Notes: a model not told the origin generated them from the sequence alone. Counted from the first letter of the stretch, positions 18,675-28,422 are shown. The stretch is DNA of 55,581 bases from Serratia marcescens (GCF_001902635.1 NZ_MJAO01000028.1:1-55581), one strand, 5' to 3'. Numbers and translations: made by a program.

Positions 18675-20270
18675 TCAGCCGCACAGTACCGCGGCTCGGG
18701 CTGGATCCAGTGCAATCAAGCCGGCAAGCAATAGCTCCATCTCAGGCTGCAGGCGCGTTTTATCAGCTTCATTGCGCCCTGCCTTGCCCCGCAACAGTTT
18801 TAACCTGCGGGCTTTGACTTCAAATATCAGCTCTGGCGTCCACTGCTCGAGCGTGAGAGCCCGGGCACTGCCGTCGAGCTCTCCCAACAGATGCAACGCC
18901 ATTTCATTTTTACCGTACTGCTCGCTGACTCTGGCCATCAACAACCGCATCAGCCACCGATCGCGGGCAGAGGTGTAACCCGGCTGAACCTGCAGCCAGC
19001 TGAGCGCAACCTCGATGCCTTCGCCGTCTGCTTTAGCCATCACTTCAGGCTCCAGCGCCAGCACATCACCATCGCCGCTCGCAGTGGCCGCCATCACAGG
19101 CTCATTTTCCCATCCCGGCGGATCATCCAGTACGGTTTCATTAACCCAGCTCAGCGTCACGTCGTCGGCGAATGGTGTGCCGTCGCTAAATGCCAGCGCT
19201 TCCAGCCCGGGAAGGCGGGCCAGCAGCCCTTTCAGGTCACGACAGACGATGTCGGCGCGCACGCTGTCCGAGTCCAGTTTTACCAGTGCCTGCCAGGTGT
19301 ACCACTGCACATCCAGCCACAGGTGGTTGACTCCCTGGGCCAGCAGAGTATCCGTATGCTCCAACAGTTCTAACCAGCTTTTCTGCAGAAACAAGCGTTT
19401 GAGATGTGCTTTATTGTCAGGCTTAGGCGGAGCCAGGCGAGTGCGCCCGGCCGCATCCAGCGGCGGAAGCTCCGTCAGCGTATCCCAGCGGACGCTTTTC
19501 AACAGATGATGGCCTGCCAGCCAACCACCGGGCTGATCACGCAGATATTTCGCCAATACCTTGGCCTGATCGAGCAGATCGCGCCCTGACGTGACCGCAT
19601 TCATCAGCGGCGCGGCAGGGGGTGCCGCGGTCACGCGCCCCTCTTCCCGGCTGGTCTGCGGCACCAGGCTGCCGGCACCGCCATTCTGCACCAGGCGGTG
19701 GTCCAGAGCCTGATACAGCCCGCCAAGTTCCGGACGCGCATCGTCATCAAACGTCAGGAAAGCCTGCTCCACCAGCAGTAGAGCGCCGGTGGTACGCTGC
19801 ATGACGGGCATATCCACTTCCGGGTACAGCGCAAGGCTGTCCGTCACGCGGCGACTGCCCAGCCACTCCAGAGCCGATTTGCGGCTGCGGGCGCGCAGGG
19901 GATGCAGGCCGTTGCCAAACCGTTCGAGCATGGCGGCCAGCAGCTCAACGCCCTGCGCCAGCCCGGCTTCGCCGTCCTGATGCAGACGCGCCCAAACGTA
20001 GAAAGTAATGACACGTAAGTCCTTACACCTGTCGGTCAGCAACTTTTCCGCCAACTGGCAAATCAACCCGGTATCAATGCCGGAGAGCTTGTTGACCTCT
20101 TCGCGGATGCGCTGGAAATCGTCGTCGTAGCCCGGGTCTTCTCCGGTTGGCCGATGTTCATCCACCGGCATCAGCCAGCGCGCCCAGTCAGCACAACGCG
20201 CCCGAGCCTGGCTCACCAGGCTGTTTTCATCCACGCCACAGGTGTGAAGTAAATTCTGCAATGCGGTCAT
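18675..20270 (-). CDS. tssA: T6SS protein TssA (ImpA_N domain)
   Basis: Cytosolic assembly factor that primes baseplate docking and tail polymerisation. The 531-residue protein carries an ImpA_N domain (GEDPGYDDDFQRIREEVNKLSGID), followed by a long middle with SALEWLGSRRVTDSLALYPE and a C-terminal VasJ-like helical domain (EQWTPELIFEVKARRLKLLRGKAGRNEADKTRL). There is no membrane segment, unlike the TagA/VasL-like paralogue at the end of the cluster. Its ATG overlaps a TAA in the sequence TAATG that resembles the end of tssM, part of a duplicated junction described separately. Confidence 0.88.
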   Translation of the reverse strand: MTALQNLLHTCGVDENSLVSQARARCADWARWLMPVDEHRPTGEDPGYDDDFQRIREEVNKLSGIDTGLICQLAEKLLTDRCKDLRVITFYVWARLHQDGEAGLAQGVELLAAMLERFGNGLHPLRARSRKSALEWLGSRRVTDSLALYPEVDMPVMQRTTGALLLVEQAFLTFDDDARPELGGLYQALDHRLVQNGGAGSLVPQTSREEGRVTAAPPAAPLMNAVTSGRDLLDQAKVLAKYLRDQPGGWLAGHHLLKSVRWDTLTELPPLDAAGRTRLAPPKPDNKAHLKRLFLQKSWLELLEHTDTLLAQGVNHLWLDVQWYTWQALVKLDSDSVRADIVCRDLKGLLARLPGLEALAFSDGTPFADDVTLSWVNETVLDDPPGWENEPVMAATASGDGDVLALEPEVMAKADGEGIEVALSWLQVQPGYTSARDRWLMRLLMARVSEQYGKNEMALHLLGELDGSARALTLEQWTPELIFEVKARRLKLLRGKAGRNEADKTRLQPEMELLLAGLIALDPARAAVLCG

Positions 20271-20292
20271 TATTCCATCTCATCCATGGTTA
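20268..20292 (-). repeat. Copy B of the tssM-end/tssA-start junction
   Basis: This 25-base stretch matches 22 of 25 bases of 21148-21172. On the minus strand it encodes an in-frame remnant ending LTMDEME and a TAA that overlaps the tssA ATG. It resembles the tssM C-terminal tail (LAMEGME) and lies 880 bases from the intact copy. Confidence 0.75.
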
Positions 20293-20495
20293 AGTGCTCG
20301 AGATTGGTTGTGCTTTTTCAGATTCTATCCATAGCGCTACAGCTGTCAGGCTGACAACAAGGATGACTAATTTCAATACTGGTCATCAGTCCCACAAAGC
20401 GATCGTTATTCGTTATAAATCTAACCCAACCAATTTGAGGCATCATCAATGCCTGCCTTATGCAGAAATGACATACCGCGAATATGTTAATGTTT

Positions 20496-21005
20496 TTATT
20501 TTCTGATCGCCCTTAGCATCAGTCCATAATATGGACCAGCATCAACCATCCCCGACTTAATAGAGACTTTCTTTCCTTTATCCACCAACTCTCTTGACAC
20601 TCCTCTTTCCAGTCTTTTTCTCATATTTGACTCAGGACCGCTGTCTCCATTGACGACTCTGATAGTTCCATATTCCAAATTAATATCCATCGTTTCAAAT
20701 TTCATTCCTTCAATAGCAGGAACGTACAACCTGAGCGCTCCCCTATCAGGATGTACATCCTGCACAGAAATTTTTCTTTGCTTATACAGTTCTTTGTTAC
20801 TATTGTAGGTAAGAATGACATAGATTGGTTCTCTATCTCCCCCCAATAACTCACTGGATTGATAGTCAATATAACCTAAAGTTGGCGCAATCTTGGTAGC
20901 CGTATAATCCTTTTCAACAAAGCCTGATATAAAAGAGAACCTGTCACCGCAACCTGCCAACATCAACGCTACAAACCCAATTAGAATAACCTTATTCATT
21001 TTCAT
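20496..21005 (-). CDS. Cargo lipoprotein between tssM and tssA
   Basis: A 169-residue predicted lipoprotein: MKMNKVILIGFVALMLAGCGD with lipobox LAGC and acceptor Cys19. AGGA lies 6 bases before the ATG at 21005, supporting that start. The mature part is beta-rich (GYIDYQSSELLGG, YVILTYNSNKELYKQRKISVQDVHPDRGALRLYVPAIEG) with a basic tail, and I do not recognise a family. It is more AT-rich than the flanking T6SS genes and lies inside a segment bounded by two copies of the tssM/tssA junction, so it looks inserted. An orphan immunity protein or an accessory T6SS lipoprotein are both possible; neither can be shown. Confidence 0.75.
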   Translation of the reverse strand: MKMNKVILIGFVALMLAGCGDRFSFISGFVEKDYTATKIAPTLGYIDYQSSELLGGDREPIYVILTYNSNKELYKQRKISVQDVHPDRGALRLYVPAIEGMKFETMDINLEYGTIRVVNGDSGPESNMRKRLERGVSRELVDKGKKVSIKSGMVDAGPYYGLMLRAIRK

Positions 21006-21147
21006 CTAGCTTCCTTTCTCTTATCAAATAATCTTATTATCAAAAAAAACATCCCAGCCAATATGCTCATTAACTGGCATCAATAAACTGATGTAGCGTA
21101 TGAAGGATATTTTAATAATCCAAAATGTCTATTTTTCGTAACTTGCC

Positions 21148-21172
21148 CATTATTCCATCCCCTCCATGGCTA
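21148..21172 (-). repeat. Copy A of the tssM-end/tssA-start junction
   Basis: The 3' end of tssM (LAMEGME plus TAA) is followed by an overlapping ATG that opens only a 12-residue frame (MGKLRKIDILDY). The same TAATG arrangement at copy B starts tssA, so this ATG is probably the footprint of a former tssA start. Confidence 0.7.
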
Positions 21173-24100
21173 GGTTATCAGAGTGGGTCAGTGCCTGCGC
21201 TGCTGCCGAAGCATCCACGCTGAATATGTTTTCCGGCAGACTAAAGCCGCGCAGTTCCAGCAGCGCCAACGGACCTTTTCCGAGTTGTGAGCGCAGCACC
21301 CACTGCAGCGCTCGACCATCCGGTGCGGTAAAGCTCATCATCCACTGGCTGCGGTCAAGCTGTTGACGCTTGCTCAAGTCCAGCCAGCGTATAAAGCCCC
21401 AGGTCCCGCTGTAATCCCCGAACAGGCGCGCACCAGCGTTGACCGTGGTCCAAGTCAGCATCGTCCCCGGCTTGTAGGTATCTCCCGGCCAGCGGAAGGA
21501 CTGCCAGTCGGCCATCTGATTGAAGTAGTGCAGCTTTTGTCCATCAATGGTTAGCTGCGTCTCCACCACCTGCGGCACAGGACGCGCCTGCAGCTCAAAG
21601 CTGATACCCTGGCTGCCATCGGTGAACAGAATGTCTGACAACTGGCTCAGTTGGTTAATGGCCCGCAGGAAGGCCGGGTTAAAGTTCAGCCCCTGGCTGT
21701 TGACCTTATCCGGCACCCACTGGCTGCCCTCTTTGTGCAGCACGCCGTTGAGCTCTGTCGACAAGAAGCGCTCTATACGTCCACTGTCCTTACGCACAAA
21801 TTCAGCCAGCATAGGTAAAGAGGCATCACTTTTGCTGGCGGCAAACGGGAAACGACCGTCAAAAGCAGTTTGCCAGTTCGCGACAACCGAGCGACTCCAT
21901 TTGTCGTTCAGGCTCGCCGCCGACGGCTGAAGCACCGTCTCCCAGGCCTGGGTCAGCGGCTGCACAAACATCGTGCTGCCAAAACCACTCCACTCTTCGC
22001 CGAGGCTTGCCGAAATCAGACGACCATATTGTTGGGTATCAGTGAGGTCCACGCTTTTGCCCTGGAATACGGTCTGCGCCAGGGTCTGCATCATCGCCTG
22101 CGGGTCTGAGGCGCTGGCCACCTGCTGCAGCCGCAGACGCACGCGGGTGATACGGGTCAGATACGTCTGCAGACTCAGAGAATTGTCAGCCGACATGACG
22201 TTGCTGCCCGTATTTTTACCCAAAAGCTGAAGCAGCGGACCGAAAGTTTCATCCAGTGGTCCCTGGGGACCTGTCGCTGACTGGTCAATTGCGGGTTTGT
22301 CTTTTCCACCAACCAGCTCTTTGGCCGATTTGATGATGGAGTCCGAAAGACCTTCGCTTTGCTGGCCTGTCTGTCCCTGCCAGGCGAGGGTATTCATCAG
22401 GGCAATCAGCGGGGACTGGCGAACATCACTCATCAGCGTGAGCTGGTCGGTGACATCGGCAATATTGTTCGCCGGGTTAAGCCGAAGGCTGTTGAGGAAA
22501 CTCAGCCAGCTGCCGGAAAAGTCGGTGAAATAGCGTTGCGTCAGGCGCGCTTTCAGGGCATCCGGTGACAAGTCAGCCGACACGGCCTTATGACTATCAC
22601 TCAGTACCCAGTCGATTTCATCGCGGCGCGAGTTAGCTGCTTTCTCAATCGCCTGCTGAATGCCCCCTTCCCAGGCCTGGCGGGTGAACATGCCCGGCAC
22701 CACTTCGTCGGTAGTGAACAGACGACGCGCATCGGTACCGCTGGTCATATCCTCCAGGGACACATCGGCGAAGTTACGACGCACTGCCTTGAGCATATTT
22801 TCGTACAGTGTACTTTCAGCGTTACGACGCCCGATTTGCTGTAACAGCACCTGGCGACTCTGGCTCACCAACTGCGCATCCGGTGTGATTTTCCACTGTG
22901 GCTGTTTTGGCAGCTCAGTGATGTAGAAGGCCCAGAGATCCGGCGACAGGCTTTGCCACAGACCGGTAGAAATACCCATTCGCGTCGGCTGAACGGTTTT
23001 CAGGGTCTGCGCATAAAACGCGCCATCGACTTTATCCGGACGGGCCATCATCAGCCAGGCTTTAAGCTGGTCATAGCCCGGTTTTGCCAGCAGTGCGCGC
23101 TGGTCACTATTGGGGGCAGAGTTTGCCAATGCGCTGAGTTTCTGCGTCAGGGCGGCATTTGCCGGGTCACGAATCAGGCGGTTGTTCGCCACGCCGTACC
23201 AGGGCAGCAACGCATTGAGCAACTGCTGATTATGGTCAAGCCCAAAGCGCTGATACCAGGGGGTGCCCTTCTGGATATGATTTTGCAAACGACCGGCGTC
23301 GTTTCGCAGATAGTGCAGCGCCGTCAGCTGATAATCGGAGACAGAAGGATGCTCCACTAAATCATGCGCTTTACTTGCCACAGAGGAAATCTGGCTGTAG
23401 TTCAGGATAAAGGAAAGCAGCATGCCCGCGCCCCAGATGCCAATCACCACCATTAGCCCCCAAGCCAGCATCTGCTCCCAGGCCATACCGACACGGCGGC
23501 CACGTACGCGAGTACAGTCGTCAACGATACCCTGCCAGGTGGCGGGCAGGGTCAACGCATGGCGTTGAGATTCGGGGATATATTTCTCAGGGTCGACTGT
23601 TCCCTCAGACTTATGAATAGATTGACTGTCCGGCAGACTGAACATCAGGCCACGCAGCGGAACGCGCTGCTGGGAGGCAGGCAGCCATGGCAGCAGTTGT
23701 TCAGTCCAGCGGGCGATACCGCCGTCTTTGAGATGCTGACCCAGACGCAGCAGAAAATCGTGGTTGTTATTCTCTAGCATCTGGTTCACGCCCTGCTCCC
23801 GCAGTTCGGGCAGCATCAGCTCAAGCTGGCGGGTAATGTCGTCGGCTTTGGCACGCAGCGGGAAACTAGCCCCGACCGGCTGTTCAGTGCGTTTTGCCTG
23901 CGGCCACTTGCTGTCGCACAGCTGCCACAGCCAGACCGGCGCGGAATAACGCAACAATTCACTGATTTTTTCCAGTCCACGTAAATCGCTGTCACTAATC
24001 TGAGGGGAGAGGTTAAGCGACTGCGGTACAACACGGATTATTCCGTCCAGAGGACGACCGCGACGCAGTTTACGCAGTGCAGTGTATTTTTCCTTGTCCG

Positions 24101-24584
24101 GTTCAGTGGTCAGGCTGCCGCCGTAAATCAGAACGGTGCAGTTGCCTTCGAGCCACTGACTTTCCTGCAGGCCTGGTACCAGCTGTTCAATCGCAGCGTC
24201 GTCACCGGTCATCAGCAACAGGCGGACCTTGTAGCGCCAGAAGAGGCTATAGCGCGATCGGAGGCGTGTCTTCAGTAGACGGTAAGCCGTTTCGTGCTCC
24301 GTAACCTTTGTCGGTCTGCGCTTGCGTGATGACGACGGGCTAACCTTATCCTTAATCAATAACCGGAAGGCCATAAACCCCAGTACCAGCATGCTGAGCG
24401 CAATTCCCCAGACGATAAAGCCAGAGACAATAAGCGGACGCAATGTTTCCCATTCCGTTGATCGTTCGGTCGCCCACAGCCACCATGCCACTGCGCCCAG
24501 TAGTACCAGTAAAGTGGTCACAGCAATACAGACAGTTGCCGTGGCTGCCACAGAGATGGCAGCTGGCTTATTGACGTTGTCCAT
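21150..24584 (-). CDS. tssM: T6SS inner-membrane protein TssM (IcmF family)
   Basis: Main channel-forming component of the T6SS membrane complex. The 1144-residue protein has two N-terminal membrane helices (about 17-38 and 50-77), a cytosolic domain, a third helix (about 374-395), and a large periplasmic domain with the IcmF and DUF1215-type C-terminal regions (WGFIRWLDLSKRQQLDRSQWMMSF). The cytosolic NTPase-like domain lacks a P-loop: where one is expected the sequence reads RLLLMTGDDAAIEQL, about residues 121-135. It overlaps the upstream membrane-protein gene by 17 bases. Length is typical. Confidence 0.93.
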   Translation of the reverse strand: MDNVNKPAAISVAATATVCIAVTTLLVLLGAVAWWLWATERSTEWETLRPLIVSGFIVWGIALSMLVLGFMAFRLLIKDKVSPSSSRKRRPTKVTEHETAYRLLKTRLRSRYSLFWRYKVRLLLMTGDDAAIEQLVPGLQESQWLEGNCTVLIYGGSLTTEPDKEKYTALRKLRRGRPLDGIIRVVPQSLNLSPQISDSDLRGLEKISELLRYSAPVWLWQLCDSKWPQAKRTEQPVGASFPLRAKADDITRQLELMLPELREQGVNQMLENNNHDFLLRLGQHLKDGGIARWTEQLLPWLPASQQRVPLRGLMFSLPDSQSIHKSEGTVDPEKYIPESQRHALTLPATWQGIVDDCTRVRGRRVGMAWEQMLAWGLMVVIGIWGAGMLLSFILNYSQISSVASKAHDLVEHPSVSDYQLTALHYLRNDAGRLQNHIQKGTPWYQRFGLDHNQQLLNALLPWYGVANNRLIRDPANAALTQKLSALANSAPNSDQRALLAKPGYDQLKAWLMMARPDKVDGAFYAQTLKTVQPTRMGISTGLWQSLSPDLWAFYITELPKQPQWKITPDAQLVSQSRQVLLQQIGRRNAESTLYENMLKAVRRNFADVSLEDMTSGTDARRLFTTDEVVPGMFTRQAWEGGIQQAIEKAANSRRDEIDWVLSDSHKAVSADLSPDALKARLTQRYFTDFSGSWLSFLNSLRLNPANNIADVTDQLTLMSDVRQSPLIALMNTLAWQGQTGQQSEGLSDSIIKSAKELVGGKDKPAIDQSATGPQGPLDETFGPLLQLLGKNTGSNVMSADNSLSLQTYLTRITRVRLRLQQVASASDPQAMMQTLAQTVFQGKSVDLTDTQQYGRLISASLGEEWSGFGSTMFVQPLTQAWETVLQPSAASLNDKWSRSVVANWQTAFDGRFPFAASKSDASLPMLAEFVRKDSGRIERFLSTELNGVLHKEGSQWVPDKVNSQGLNFNPAFLRAINQLSQLSDILFTDGSQGISFELQARPVPQVVETQLTIDGQKLHYFNQMADWQSFRWPGDTYKPGTMLTWTTVNAGARLFGDYSGTWGFIRWLDLSKRQQLDRSQWMMSFTAPDGRALQWVLRSQLGKGPLALLELRGFSLPENIFSVDASAAAQALTHSDNLAMEGME

Positions 24585-25707
24585 CAGGTTTTACTATTCC
24601 AGTTGCGAGGGTGTTCATCGGGTCGCGTGCAATCCAGCCGCACGGTTGTTGGTGGTGCGCGGCATAGATTGCCGCCAGGGATAAAACAATCAGAGTTTCC
24701 ATATCGCCAACTTCCCCCCAGTTGGCATCCTGCAGATGCTGGCTGACATCCCATCCGGTACCCGCCAGCACCTCGAGGCCGGGTCGGGAAAACAGCGTAC
24801 AGGCCTCCGGTGGGTCTTGCATCTCGTTCTGTTCCAGTGCACGGGCGAACACGGTGAGCAATAGGTCGCCTTGTTCTTGCGAAAAAGTTTCACCTCGCGT
24901 CAGTTGTACCGGACCATTAAGTCCGGCCAGCCACAGTGCCGCAGATTCTCCGACGGGACGTTCTGTGCCTGACTGCGCCGCGATAACCTGACACCCGCCA
25001 ATCAGTATCGTGTCATCAGGTTTGGCTCCGGCAAGCTCGCCCGCTATTTCCGTCAGGCTGGCCTCCCCTTGCCAGGGCTCAGGTCGGGCTGGCAGTACAG
25101 TGTCCGGGAAAGCAATCGCCATCTGTGCGCGAAATGCCTGCCAGGTGATGTCGGCCCCCAGCCAGTAGCAACGCCGCGGTGGAGTAAGTATTTTTTCACT
25201 ACGCTGCTTTTGCCACTCAATAACCAGCAGTTCCGCCAGCCGCCTTTCACGAGCGGTGGGATCCATAACCGAAATTTGTGGCAATCTAAATACGCTGCTG
25301 CCGCCCTCTTTTTTTTCCCCCGGCGGGCGTTGTTCACGGTTAAGCACACGCAGCCAGTCAACTGAACGGGTCCCTGCTGGCCCCAGCAACAGTCCTTCTT
25401 TTAACCAGAACGGCTGCCGGTGCGCAGCCCACCACTGCTGCTGTTCATATGCCACCAGCTGATAATAGAAAGCGGCGTTATGCATGCTGACGCGATAGTA
25501 CAGAAACCGCACAAGCCAGCCAGTGCCTGACAGCAGCAGTGCCACCAGAATACCGGCGGCCACCAGCGAACTTTTACCCTCGGCAGAGGGCAGCAGTCCG
25601 CCAGCACCGCCGCCGAACAATATCAGCAGAGACGTGGCCAACAACCACCTTGCGGTACCAGGCGGACGCGCCGTTTTGTACGCCGGATAATCAGGGACGG
25701 ACCTCAC
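24568..25707 (-). CDS. T6SS-locus two-helix membrane protein, unknown function
   Basis: A 379-residue protein with two N-terminal membrane segments (about 21-40 and 46-70) and a long soluble domain, probably cytosolic or periplasmic depending on topology. No named domain is recognised. The soluble part has a Rossmann-like rhythm (PRRCYWLGADITWQAF, DDTILIGGCQVIAAQ, ESAALWLAGLNGP). It overlaps both the PAAR gene (4 bases) and tssM (17 bases), so it is translated with them. It may be a regulator or scaffold of the TssM complex; this is inference from position only. Confidence 0.75.
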   Translation of the reverse strand: MRSVPDYPAYKTARPPGTARWLLATSLLILFGGGAGGLLPSAEGKSSLVAAGILVALLLSGTGWLVRFLYYRVSMHNAAFYYQLVAYEQQQWWAAHRQPFWLKEGLLLGPAGTRSVDWLRVLNREQRPPGEKKEGGSSVFRLPQISVMDPTARERRLAELLVIEWQKQRSEKILTPPRRCYWLGADITWQAFRAQMAIAFPDTVLPARPEPWQGEASLTEIAGELAGAKPDDTILIGGCQVIAAQSGTERPVGESAALWLAGLNGPVQLTRGETFSQEQGDLLLTVFARALEQNEMQDPPEACTLFSRPGLEVLAGTGWDVSQHLQDANWGEVGDMETLIVLSLAAIYAAHHQQPCGWIARDPMNTLATGIVKPDGQRQ

Positions 25708-25961
25708 TGGTCAATACCGCAGTCAGGAAACGAGCTGACCAGCGTACAGCCGCAGGCACAGTGGTGACCATGCAGCGCGACGGGCTGTCCATCAATCGTG
25801 GTTAATGTGCTACCTTCCGCGATGGTCGTCATACCGTGTTTGTTACAGCGAACCGGATCTCCCTTACAGGCAAATCCCTGACCAAAACACTGGTAGTGCC
25901 CCCCTAATACCTTGCCACCATATTCCCGCAGGCTGTCTCCTTTGCGGATGACTGTACTCAT
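25704..25961 (-). CDS. T6SS PAAR spike-tip protein
   Basis: An 85-residue protein of PAAR type that sharpens the VgrG spike and links effectors to it. It has the N-terminal VIRKGDSLREYGGKVL, the internal GDPVRCNKHG with metal-binding Cys and His, GSTLTTIDGQPVALHGHHCACGCTLV, and a final Cys. Cys and His are arranged to bind a zinc ion at the tip. It is a bare PAAR without effector extension, encoded directly after the Tle1-like effector, 19 bases away. Confidence 0.88.
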   Translation of the reverse strand: MSTVIRKGDSLREYGGKVLGGHYQCFGQGFACKGDPVRCNKHGMTTIAEGSTLTTIDGQPVALHGHHCACGCTLVSSFPDCGIDQ

Positions 25962-25980
25962 CGGTTCTCCTTACTCAGTT

Positions 25981-28422
25981 TTATCCAGTCACCGTCAGGA
26001 CGTCCTCAAGCCAGCTGGCCGGGATCGCAGCCTGCGCCCGTGCCAGCTGTTGTTCAGCCACCAGCGCTTTTCGCTGTGCAACCACCACTCCCGGCTCCCG
26101 GGTAAATGCCCGTTGCTGTTCCCCACCCGGCAGTTCCGGCAGGGGTTCACGGGTGATCCTGTCCAGCACTTCAACCTGCAGCGATCGTACAGCGCCTGTC
26201 GCGGCCAGCCCTGCCAGCTTTCCGGTCAGACTCTTTTGCCTGAAACTCAGCACAACACCCGTGGTCAGGGTGGCAAACCCGATAAGGTCTCCGGCTATCA
26301 CCAGCGGTGACAGGGACTTATTACATTTGTCGCTGAAATAAATCATCCGGTAGCGGAAGTAGCCGCCCCACATCTCGCGCGTACCCAGCGCCGCGTGCAT
26401 AAACCAGGCTCGCGAGTCATGCACCTGGTCGTCGAATAATGCCCTGACCAGCCCGGCAGGCTGCTGCGCATTACTGGCCTCACCGGCGGCAGGGAAAAGG
26501 ACTGCCACACGCGCGTCTCCGTCCGCTTTCATTCGCCGGTATTCCCCGGGTTCATCATCGGTATTGAGCACGAAGATCATCGGCTGCAGCACGGTATCCA
26601 GCACCGCCTGCGCCAGGTTCTCAGGAATACGGTAGCCGTCGTGGTAATCCTTACCGAACTCCTTTGCCGCTTCAAACAGCTGGGTCTGCGCCATATCCGG
26701 GTCGAAATCCTTGATGCCCGGATAGAGCACAAGCTCATCTATCTTGTCGGCGGGCTGTTTTGCTATCTGGTCCTGACGCTTTTCAAGCACTTTTTTCTGC
26801 TTTTCATCCCGTGCGTCTTCTGCCGCCTTACGCGAGGCGGGCAACGCTTCGGTATTCTTGGCGCCCTGGTAGAATGGCGTTTTCAGCATCGAACCTCTGG
26901 CATAGCGCTCAATACGCCAGGCGGTGATCCACGCAATCTGGTTTTCAACGACGGTTTCCAGACTGCCGCTGGCACGCGGTGGTTCGTATTCACAGGCCTC
27001 TTCAGGCGTGATTTTTTCTGGTGTGGACAGATTCAGGGTAAGTTCGCGCCAGGCGTTGAATCTTGATATCAACTCCGGTGCGACGACAAAATCTCTAACT
27101 TGCTCAGCATCAAGAGCGCGCCAACTGTCCTTTGCTAAACTCTCCGGTAAACTGGATTTATTGACTTTCAGTGGTGCGCCAGAAGAAAAAGCGTTTGAAT
27201 ACAGGTCATGCAACACTATTTGCGACAGCAAATACCCATCATGCTCAGCATTCGCTTTCCCCTGATCCCCCGGCGGATAACCGCCCCCCAAATCCGAGTG
27301 CATCCCCGGGTAAACCACCTCGGTGGCATAGGGCGGATACTTGCCGTCACCCCGGCGCACCGAGTCCAGCGGGAAGCAGAGACGCTGCTCATGCCCGGAC
27401 ACCAGATGCACGCATTTTTTTATCAGCCCGCCATAGGTTTCATCGTCCGGCAACTCCATCGTGTCATCCGCCCAGGACATATGCCCCTCAGCAATCGGCA
27501 CCACGTGCGCTATCCCGACTGAGGCCACGGTATCCAGCAGCCCGAGAAACTCCACGCTGATGGGCAACTGTAACTCACCTATCTGCAGGCACTGCGGGGG
27601 TTTTTCGCCTTCCGCTGCCGGTGGAGGCAGTAACTCACTCAGCCAGCGCACAAAGGCGCGCGCCGCCGCCGCTCCGCGGGAAAAACCGTAAACGTACAAC
27701 TTGATGCCCAACAGCTTGGGTTTACCCGGCTCCGGCTGAGTAATCAATGGCTTCAGCTTCGGGGCTAACTCATTCAGTAAACGGCTGAACTCTTCATAAC
27801 GATTGTGACTGCCGCCAAACCACAGACGGTTCCAGCTGGTGCCCATTTTGCCGATGGACTGACGACTCTCCGCGGTAGTCAACCATTTTTCAGTGGAGGT
27901 AAACTTCAGTACATCAATAATGCGCAGCAACGCCCAGTTAATCCGCTCCTCACCTTTAGTGGCACCCACCAACCCCATAGTGGAATAGTCCGGATCGTTC
28001 ACTTCCGGGAACGGGGTCCCCACGCCGGGCATATAGAACTTAAAATATTTCCCCTCACCGTCTTCCGCATCATCTAACAACGTGCTCTGGCCGTCTGTTG
28101 GCACCCCGCCCGCAGTACCGGTACCGATGGTGGCACGAAACAACCGCGCGATATTGGTCGGATGCTTCGGGTTAGACAGCAGCAGGTCATTGTTCAGGTT
28201 ATTCCCCGTACCGTCGAAAAACAGGCTGATATGCAGCGTCTTGCAGCACGGCGGCTCCACGCGTCGTCCGGCCGCCAGACACAGTTCCTGGCGGTAGAGC
28301 CGCTCCGCGCTATTCTGCTGATGGCAGCTTTGCCCGACCTGCAGCGCCTGCGTAGGAAGACGCCCCTGGGCCGGGAACGGCGGTGGTACCCAGGCTAAAT
28401 CGGTTTCCGTTACTTCGGACAT
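25981..28422 (-). CDS. Tle1-type phospholipase T6SS effector (DUF2235)
   Basis: Candidate antibacterial lipase delivered with VgrG/PAAR. The 813-residue protein has the DUF2235 opening HISLFFDGTGNN (about 64-75), the nucleophile elbow GFSRG with Ser248, an Asp in LLDTVASVG (Asp297), and a His in GMHSDLGGGY (His375), giving a complete Ser-Asp-His triad. The C-terminal region includes a hydrophobic stretch (LVIAGDLIGFATLTTGVVLSF). Family members in enteroaggregative E. coli and Burkholderia are phospholipases A acting on target membranes. The neighbours (DUF4123 chaperone, immunity lipoprotein, PAAR) complete a standard effector module. Confidence 0.88.
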   Translation of the reverse strand: MSEVTETDLAWVPPPFPAQGRLPTQALQVGQSCHQQNSAERLYRQELCLAAGRRVEPPCCKTLHISLFFDGTGNNLNNDLLLSNPKHPTNIARLFRATIGTGTAGGVPTDGQSTLLDDAEDGEGKYFKFYMPGVGTPFPEVNDPDYSTMGLVGATKGEERINWALLRIIDVLKFTSTEKWLTTAESRQSIGKMGTSWNRLWFGGSHNRYEEFSRLLNELAPKLKPLITQPEPGKPKLLGIKLYVYGFSRGAAAARAFVRWLSELLPPPAAEGEKPPQCLQIGELQLPISVEFLGLLDTVASVGIAHVVPIAEGHMSWADDTMELPDDETYGGLIKKCVHLVSGHEQRLCFPLDSVRRGDGKYPPYATEVVYPGMHSDLGGGYPPGDQGKANAEHDGYLLSQIVLHDLYSNAFSSGAPLKVNKSSLPESLAKDSWRALDAEQVRDFVVAPELISRFNAWRELTLNLSTPEKITPEEACEYEPPRASGSLETVVENQIAWITAWRIERYARGSMLKTPFYQGAKNTEALPASRKAAEDARDEKQKKVLEKRQDQIAKQPADKIDELVLYPGIKDFDPDMAQTQLFEAAKEFGKDYHDGYRIPENLAQAVLDTVLQPMIFVLNTDDEPGEYRRMKADGDARVAVLFPAAGEASNAQQPAGLVRALFDDQVHDSRAWFMHAALGTREMWGGYFRYRMIYFSDKCNKSLSPLVIAGDLIGFATLTTGVVLSFRQKSLTGKLAGLAATGAVRSLQVEVLDRITREPLPELPGGEQQRAFTREPGVVVAQRKALVAEQQLARAQAAIPASWLEDVLTVTG

